From a virus: 33,638 nt of DNA. The stretch spans positions 1-33,638 of the IMG/VR virus record IMGVR_UViG_3300037136_000082, one strand, 5' to 3'. Made by a program: the position numbers and the translations under genes. This document shows, in pieces, positions 30,129-33,638 of this stretch (position 1 is its first letter; each line of letters opens with the position of its first letter). The notes beneath the pieces are model-generated. The model was not told the DNA's origin. It did not search any database and saw only the letters and a list, made by a program, of their open reading frames with translations.

Positions 30129-30355
30129 CCTGCCCGCTTCGGTCCGTCGTCGTGGTACCACCGAAGCGGCAGGATGAAGGTCTGACAGCCGGTGCAGATG
30201 ATCCGGTTGTCGTGCGAGAGGTGAAAGATCGCGCCATTGCACGTCGCGCAGGCAATGAGCTGCACAGCCACGGTGCCGGAGGCTTCGCCCTCCTTGACGG
30301 CAACGTCCAGCGCCTTTCGCATGCGGTGCTGGGTGAGGTCGACCACCTCGGTCAC
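30125..30355 (-). CDS. small zinc-ribbon protein (76 aa)
   Basis: The N-terminal helix is MTEVVDLTQHRMRKALDVAVKEG. It is followed by a ribbon with CATCNGAIFHLSHDN and CTGCQTFILPLRW, two CxxC pairs about 18 residues apart, which is a classical four-cysteine zinc site. The C-terminus is basic (DDGPKRAG). Similar one-helix plus zinc-ribbon proteins occur in small-gene clusters of many phages, with function unknown. Both ends overlap neighbours by four bases. Confidence 0.65.
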   Translation of the reverse strand: MTEVVDLTQHRMRKALDVAVKEGEASGTVAVQLIACATCNGAIFHLSHDNRIICTGCQTFILPLRWYHDDGPKRAG

Positions 30356-30552
30356 GGCGGGTTCGGCGGCCGGTAGATGCCGGTGGTCCCGAGGTCCGTG
30401 CTGTCGAAGCTTCGGCCGTTGCTGAAGTTGTAGATCCGGTGATCAGGCGCCGCGTACTCACTGCCCCACTGACGGATGACCATCTCCTTCCAGGAGAACT
30501 GCCGGGTGGTCACCTGTTTGCCAAGCTGCGGCGGAAGTGGTGGCAGGGGCAT
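30352..30552 (-). CDS. small hypothetical protein (66 aa)
   Basis: It starts at ATG 30552 on a one-base overlap with the preceding stop (TGATG). The protein MPLPPLPPQLGKQVTTRQFSWKEMVIRQWGSEYAAPDHRIYNFSNG... begins with a proline-rich stretch, and aromatic residues are spread through it. No hydrophobic helix or metal site is visible. The function is unknown. Confidence 0.55.
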   Translation of the reverse strand: MPLPPLPPQLGKQVTTRQFSWKEMVIRQWGSEYAAPDHRIYNFSNGRSFDSTDLGTTGIYRPPNPP

Positions 30553-30725
30553 CAGTAGGCTCCTTCCTCGAGGCCTTGGATCGCCCGAGCGAACGCTTCG
30601 CGGCTGCGCAGCTCATCGAGCTCCCCGATCAGGCGCTCGAGCTGGTCGCGCTCGTGCGGGCCCATAGTACGCGCCATGAGTCGCACGTCCCGTATCTCCG
30701 CTTCAGTGAGGTCTCGACGCGGCAC
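30552..30725 (-). CDS. small helical protein (57 aa)
   Basis: GTG 30725 stands one base after the large-terminase stop, and GGGAG lies about ten bases upstream. The 57 residues (VPRRDLTEAEIRDVRLMARTMGPHERDQLERLIGELDELRSREAFA...) are charged and strongly helical, probably one or two coiled-coil helices. The start is basic and the end acidic (GLEEGAY). It fills what would otherwise be a 170-nt gap in a unit that has no other gaps of that size. The function is unknown. Confidence 0.6.
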   Translation of the reverse strand: MPRRDLTEAEIRDVRLMARTMGPHERDQLERLIGELDELRSREAFARAIQGLEEGAY

Positions 30726-30726
30726 G

Positions 30727-32358
30727 CTAGATCTCTCCCTCGTCCGGCTCGATAGGGCCTGAGTCTACCCATGCCGGGGTCATCGGGTCCATGTCATAAA
30801 TGCGCGCCACGGCGTCAATCAGGTCTTTTAGGCCCACGAAGGGGTAAAACCCGACCTGCATGACGAAGCGCTCCGCCAGGTCGTACTTGTTGCCGTGCTC
30901 GTCCACCTGCTCGATTTTTTGCGAAAGGCGGTACTCGTAGCCCGCCGCAATCATCCGCACCTGCGCCGGGGTGAGATCCTCCTCGTCGGTCGGGTGGGGG
31001 ATAAAGTAGGCGTGCTGCTTGAAGTCCGGGCCTAAGCGCTGCACCCGATCGTTCTTGCTCCCAGGCGAGTCGTTCGGCCACTCCAGATCCTCGATCTCGA
31101 AGCGGTTGTTCTCAAGGCGCATCCGCTCCTCGAAGTAGTCCATGTCCGCCTGGGCACCGTAGGTCTCGTAGCCGACCTTCACCCCGAGGATCCCAGGCAT
31201 GCGCTGCCACTTGTTGCGCAGGTCGCGCATGTTGGTCCAGCGCTCCGACAGATCCATCTTGTGATCAAAGCCGTCGAGCAGGTACTTCTGCCCCTGGATG
31301 TCCACTCCTTGCACAGCCATCGCAGTGTTTGCCGAGTCCTTCTTCTTCGAGCGCGCCGGGTCGATCGTGATGTAGACATTGAGCACCATCGGGCGGAACT
31401 CGTACCGCTGCAGGTTGTCCGGGTCGAAGTAGCGCTGGGTGCCGGCCAGGGGGTTGAGCAGCTGCTGGCAGGCGATGTCGGCCTCCAGCTGCTCGATCTT
31501 CTTCTGCGCCCATGCGGCCGGCGAGAGCAGCACCGGGCGCCCGTCCGCCCGCCCGTTGTGCGTCGCGGGATACACCCGGGCCTTCGCCGCCTTGCGCTCC
31601 AGGATCACGCTGTAGGTGTCGGCGAAGTTGTAGCGCGTGCCCTCGTACCACACCCGCCCGCCGTCCTGGCCGAGGTTCGAGGACTGCGACCAGGCCGCGG
31701 TGGTCTTCGTGATCTGCTCAGGGGTGGAGACGCTCTCCGGCACCACCACGTCGTTGTAGATGCGCAGGCGAAAGTGCCTCGAGGTGGGCTGCCCATCGAT
31801 GAGACCGTGCGCCTCGATCGTCGCCTCCTTCGGGTTCCCGCGGCGCTTGACGGTGATGCCGCCCTGCAGCGACCAGGAGGGCGCATCGCGCTGCGGGTTC
31901 TCCCACAGGACGTCCGGGAAGGCGGCCTTCAGGAGCTCGTTGGATTCAAGCTCCTGCTGGATCTGCATCAGGAACTTCTGCGCAATGCCCTTGGTGTGGC
32001 TGAAGATCCCGATCGTGATCTCCTGATCGCGCAGCAGCTCCTGGATGCCGCCTGCGAAGGTGATGATCGTGGACTTGTAGTGCTCGCGCGCCCACAGGTC
32101 CAGGTGATCATCAGGGTCCGCCTCGACCTCACGGCAGCGCGCGTAGAGCCAGGGGTGCAGCAGGTCCGGGCGGCGCAGCCCCTTAACGAGGAGATAGTAT
32201 CGGTCCGTCAGGCACAGGGTCCGGATCGCCGTCAGGTCCGTCCCCTTCCGATCGACCTCGTCCCATATTCCCAGCAAGACCGGTATCGGGGGCCTCGGCA
32301 GAGGCGCGCGCCAGGCGGGCGTAGTAGTCAGCGAGGAGCTGGGGGCTGCCGGGGACAT
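30727..32358 (-). CDS. terL: terminase large subunit
   Basis: The protein is 543 aa from ATG 32358. The ATPase domain has a Walker-A variant AREHYKST (90-97, in the place of G-x4-GKS/T) and Walker B RLRIYNDVVV (197-206). The RNase-H-like nuclease domain has D333 in ITIDPARSKKKDSAN, E398 in GYETYG and the late acid pair in KDLIDAVA (D512/D515). So both motor and headful-cutting activities look intact. The first 27 codons overlap the small subunit, whose frame looks genuine there. TTG 32277 (LLGIWDEVDRKG) could be the real start, giving 516 aa. It drives DNA into the procapsid through the portal. Confidence 0.92.
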   Translation of the reverse strand: MSPAAPSSSLTTTPAWRAPLPRPPIPVLLGIWDEVDRKGTDLTAIRTLCLTDRYYLLVKGLRRPDLLHPWLYARCREVEADPDDHLDLWAREHYKSTIITFAGGIQELLRDQEITIGIFSHTKGIAQKFLMQIQQELESNELLKAAFPDVLWENPQRDAPSWSLQGGITVKRRGNPKEATIEAHGLIDGQPTSRHFRLRIYNDVVVPESVSTPEQITKTTAAWSQSSNLGQDGGRVWYEGTRYNFADTYSVILERKAAKARVYPATHNGRADGRPVLLSPAAWAQKKIEQLEADIACQQLLNPLAGTQRYFDPDNLQRYEFRPMVLNVYITIDPARSKKKDSANTAMAVQGVDIQGQKYLLDGFDHKMDLSERWTNMRDLRNKWQRMPGILGVKVGYETYGAQADMDYFEERMRLENNRFEIEDLEWPNDSPGSKNDRVQRLGPDFKQHAYFIPHPTDEEDLTPAQVRMIAAGYEYRLSQKIEQVDEHGNKYDLAERFVMQVGFYPFVGLKDLIDAVARIYDMDPMTPAWVDSGPIEPDEGEI

Positions 32359-32869
32359 ACGTGTGGACCTGCTCGATCGGTTGACCTGGTGGGGTGGTGA
32401 GCTCGGTGGTCTTCTGCTCGCGCCAGTTTTCCTTGTCGCGGTTGATCATCCAGAACTTCAAACAGGTCGGATCCGGCGGCACGTGCTCCACGTATTTCAC
32501 GCGGGTCACCTTGCCCTCGATCACCATGATTTTCTCAGCATCGAAGCTGTAGCCGTGGGCGCGCCGGTAGAGCGATGCCTTGATCCGCTCGTTCGCCGGC
32601 TCCTTGGCGACCCGTAAGGACTCAAAAAATTCAGGGTGAGCGAGCTTCCAGTTGTTGCAGGTCTGCTCGGTGATCCGCAGACCGTGAGCGATCTCCCGGT
32701 CCGTTGCGCCCAGGGCGGCCATCGCCCTCGCCATGGCGCAGAAGCTCGGATCGTACTTGGTGGGCCGGCCGACCCGGGCCGGCTTCTTCTTGACCTTTGG
32801 GCGGCGGCGCCGGGGCTTGGGGTTCTTCCTCGGCGCGCTCTTCTTCGCAGGCTTCTTCTTGCCGACCAT
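32183..32869 (-). CDS. terS: terminase small subunit
   Basis: The protein is 228 aa. A very basic N-terminus (GKKKPAKKSAPRKNPKPRRR) precedes GRPTKYDPSFCAMARAMAALGATDREIAHGLRITEQTCNNWKLAHPEFFESL. That is the helix-turn-helix DNA-binding domain seen in many phage small terminases. The oligomerisation region follows (ERIKASLYRRAHGYSFDAEKI, VEHVPPDPTCLKFWMINRDKENWREQ). The Lys/Arg-rich head is longer than usual. It recognises the packaging site and hands DNA to the large subunit. The last ~58 codons overlap that gene, and the final 30 residues (Gly/Asp/Pro-rich) may be dictated by the overlap. Confidence 0.85.
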   Translation of the reverse strand: MVGKKKPAKKSAPRKNPKPRRRRPKVKKKPARVGRPTKYDPSFCAMARAMAALGATDREIAHGLRITEQTCNNWKLAHPEFFESLRVAKEPANERIKASLYRRAHGYSFDAEKIMVIEGKVTRVKYVEHVPPDPTCLKFWMINRDKENWREQKTTELTTPPGQPIEQVHTYVPGSPQLLADYYARLARASAEAPDTGLAGNMGRGRSEGDGPDGDPDPVPDGPILSPR

Positions 32870-32872
32870 CCC

Positions 32873-33181
32873 TTACGGTGTGGTGGGCTGCCGGTACCTG
32901 TTGCGGTGCTTCTTCCAGGGGCCCTTCCAGCCCTCGTGAGCTCCAACCTGGGCCGCCGGCTGTTCAGCAGGGGCGGGCGTGGTCGGCACTTCCACCGGAG
33001 GAGACACCGGGGCCTTGAAGGCGCCGGCCGGCTGATTGGCCACCTCGGAGGCGCTCTTGGCTACCGCTGACTTGACGCCCGCATCGAAGCCCGCCTTGTA
33101 CACCGCGTTGACGGCATCCTCGTGGGTGCGCGTGGCGCCCTCGGCGAAGATACTCAGCTTCTCTTTGGTCGTGTGCATCAC
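32873..33181 (-). CDS. hypothetical protein (102 aa)
   Basis: It starts at tandem ATGs (33181/33178), the first overlapping the previous stop. The N-terminal half is helical (MHTTKEKLSIFAEGATRTHEDAVNAVYKAGFDAGVKSAVAKSASEV). The C-terminal half is a Pro/Ala-rich linker ending in a basic patch (GWKGPWKKHRNRYRQ). It is adjacent to the small terminase (three bases apart), so it may be a packaging accessory. No family is recognised. Confidence 0.6.
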   Translation of the reverse strand: MMHTTKEKLSIFAEGATRTHEDAVNAVYKAGFDAGVKSAVAKSASEVANQPAGAFKAPVSPPVEVPTTPAPAEQPAAQVGAHEGWKGPWKKHRNRYRQPTTP

Positions 33182-33414
33182 TCGTCTCCGTGGTTGCCGC
33201 TGTAGCCGTGGTAGGCCGTGCGCGGGGTGTAGCGCGGGTTGCTCGTGGCCAGGTGCTGGCGAAGCCGGGCGGGCATGTCACGATTCGACTTGTGCATGAT
33301 GCTCGCGTCGAAGTCGTAGTCGCCGGTCACGATCGGGACGGAGTGCCAGCCCTTGGGCGAGCAGTCCCGATGGCTGCCGCGGTGCGCGAGGTTGTGCATG
33401 TCACGTGGGCGCAT
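33178..33414 (-). CDS. histidine-rich small protein (78 aa)
   Basis: The protein MRPRDMHNLAHRGSHRDCSPKGWHSVPIV... has nine histidines in 78 residues and is basic. AGGAGG lies about 11 bases before ATG 33414, and the next in-frame ATG (MHNLAH) is possible. The middle part, TGDYDFDASIMHKSNRDMPARLRQHLATSNPRY, shows no known motif. The histidine content might mean metal binding, but the spacing is irregular. The function is unknown. Confidence 0.55.
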   Translation of the reverse strand: MRPRDMHNLAHRGSHRDCSPKGWHSVPIVTGDYDFDASIMHKSNRDMPARLRQHLATSNPRYTPRTAYHGYSGNHGDE

Positions 33415-33452
33415 CGGCGGGTGCCTCCTGGTCGGTGAGCTCGCAAGGTACT

Positions 33453-33638
33453 CTACCGGCGCGGCTTGCGTCCATTCTTGGCCCGCGTCAGCTTACTGCG
33501 CTGCAGCTTCGCGCGGGCCGCCTCAAGCGCCCCGCCCTGCAGCACCACGAGCTCCGCGATGGTGCGCTCCAGGAGATCCGCCAGCCGGCTGAAGCGCGCC
33601 TCCGCCCCCTCCTGGGCGTTCTTGAGGCCCGCGGTGTC
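33453..33638 (-). CDS. C-terminal part of a coiled-coil protein, cut by the window edge
   Basis: Sixty-one codons and a TAG stop are visible. The start lies beyond the right end. The readable part (LKNAQEGAEARFSRLADLLERTIAELVVLQGGALEAARAKLQ) is a heptad-like helix followed by a very basic tail (RSKLTRAKNGRKPRR). This would suit a DNA- or terminase-associated protein. It shows the minus-strand unit continues upstream of the window. Confidence 0.6.
   Translation of the reverse strand, partial: DTAGLKNAQEGAEARFSRLADLLERTIAELVVLQGGALEAARAKLQRSKLTRAKNGRKPRR

Noticed and set aside
31261-32400. A 379-aa plus-strand ORF opposite the terminase
   Set aside because: Its sequence is Arg/Leu/Val-rich and lacks motifs, while the minus strand carries clear terminase motifs.

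Overview
The window reads as part of a GC-rich, short-tailed (podovirus-type) tailed-phage genome or prophage. The likely host is a Gram-negative bacterium, probably Pseudomonadota. Evidence for this is a complete late block with both terminase subunits, a ~740-aa portal, a scaffold, an N4-gp56-type major capsid protein, P22-type gp4 and gp10 tail-hub proteins, three P22-like ejection-type proteins and a beta-helix tailspike. A lipobox lipoprotein and LPS-type glycosyltransferase domains support the host class. No integrase, repressor, replication gene, tRNA, CRISPR array or reverse transcriptase is visible.

Layout. (1) Positions 1-1312, plus strand: remnants of a compact small-gene block (54-aa membrane protein, Cys-rich protein, 57-aa conserved small protein). 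The fourth gene is broken twice. It carries a -1 frameshift near 600 and a 400-bp insertion with 16-bp perfect terminal inverted repeats and an exact 8-bp target duplication. Removing the insertion restores one reading frame across the junction. The insertion has no transposase but carries a complete 108-aa phage-type gene, so it looks like a mobile insertion cassette. (2) Positions 1163-33638, minus strand: one continuous late transcription unit read right to left, with genes mostly joined by 4-nt ATGA/GTGA overlaps.

Read in the direction of transcription, the late unit holds: three small genes, small and large terminase, seven very small genes (two with zinc-ribbon-like cysteines), portal, two small genes, scaffold, major capsid, a virion-protein candidate, several small genes, a methyltransferase-glycosyltransferase fusion, gp4-like and gp10-like hub proteins, two structural proteins (one with 20-residue repeats), a 2OG-Fe(II) hydroxylase, a GNAT acetyltransferase, three ejection proteins, an ATP-grasp ligase, a tail fibre, a tailspike, a lysis-like cluster, a Sec-secreted protein and a glycosyltransferase-sulfotransferase fusion.

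The assembly genes form a full P22-style head and tail-hub module. Interleaved with it are five small-molecule or macromolecule-modifying enzymes, two of them double-domain fusions. This suggests the phage modifies its virion proteins or the host envelope, although no substrate can be read from sequence. Major capsid translation may be controlled by two competing hairpins made from two copies of an 11-bp motif around the capsid ribosome-binding site. The strongest leads are the insertion cassette, this hairpin switch and the enzyme set.
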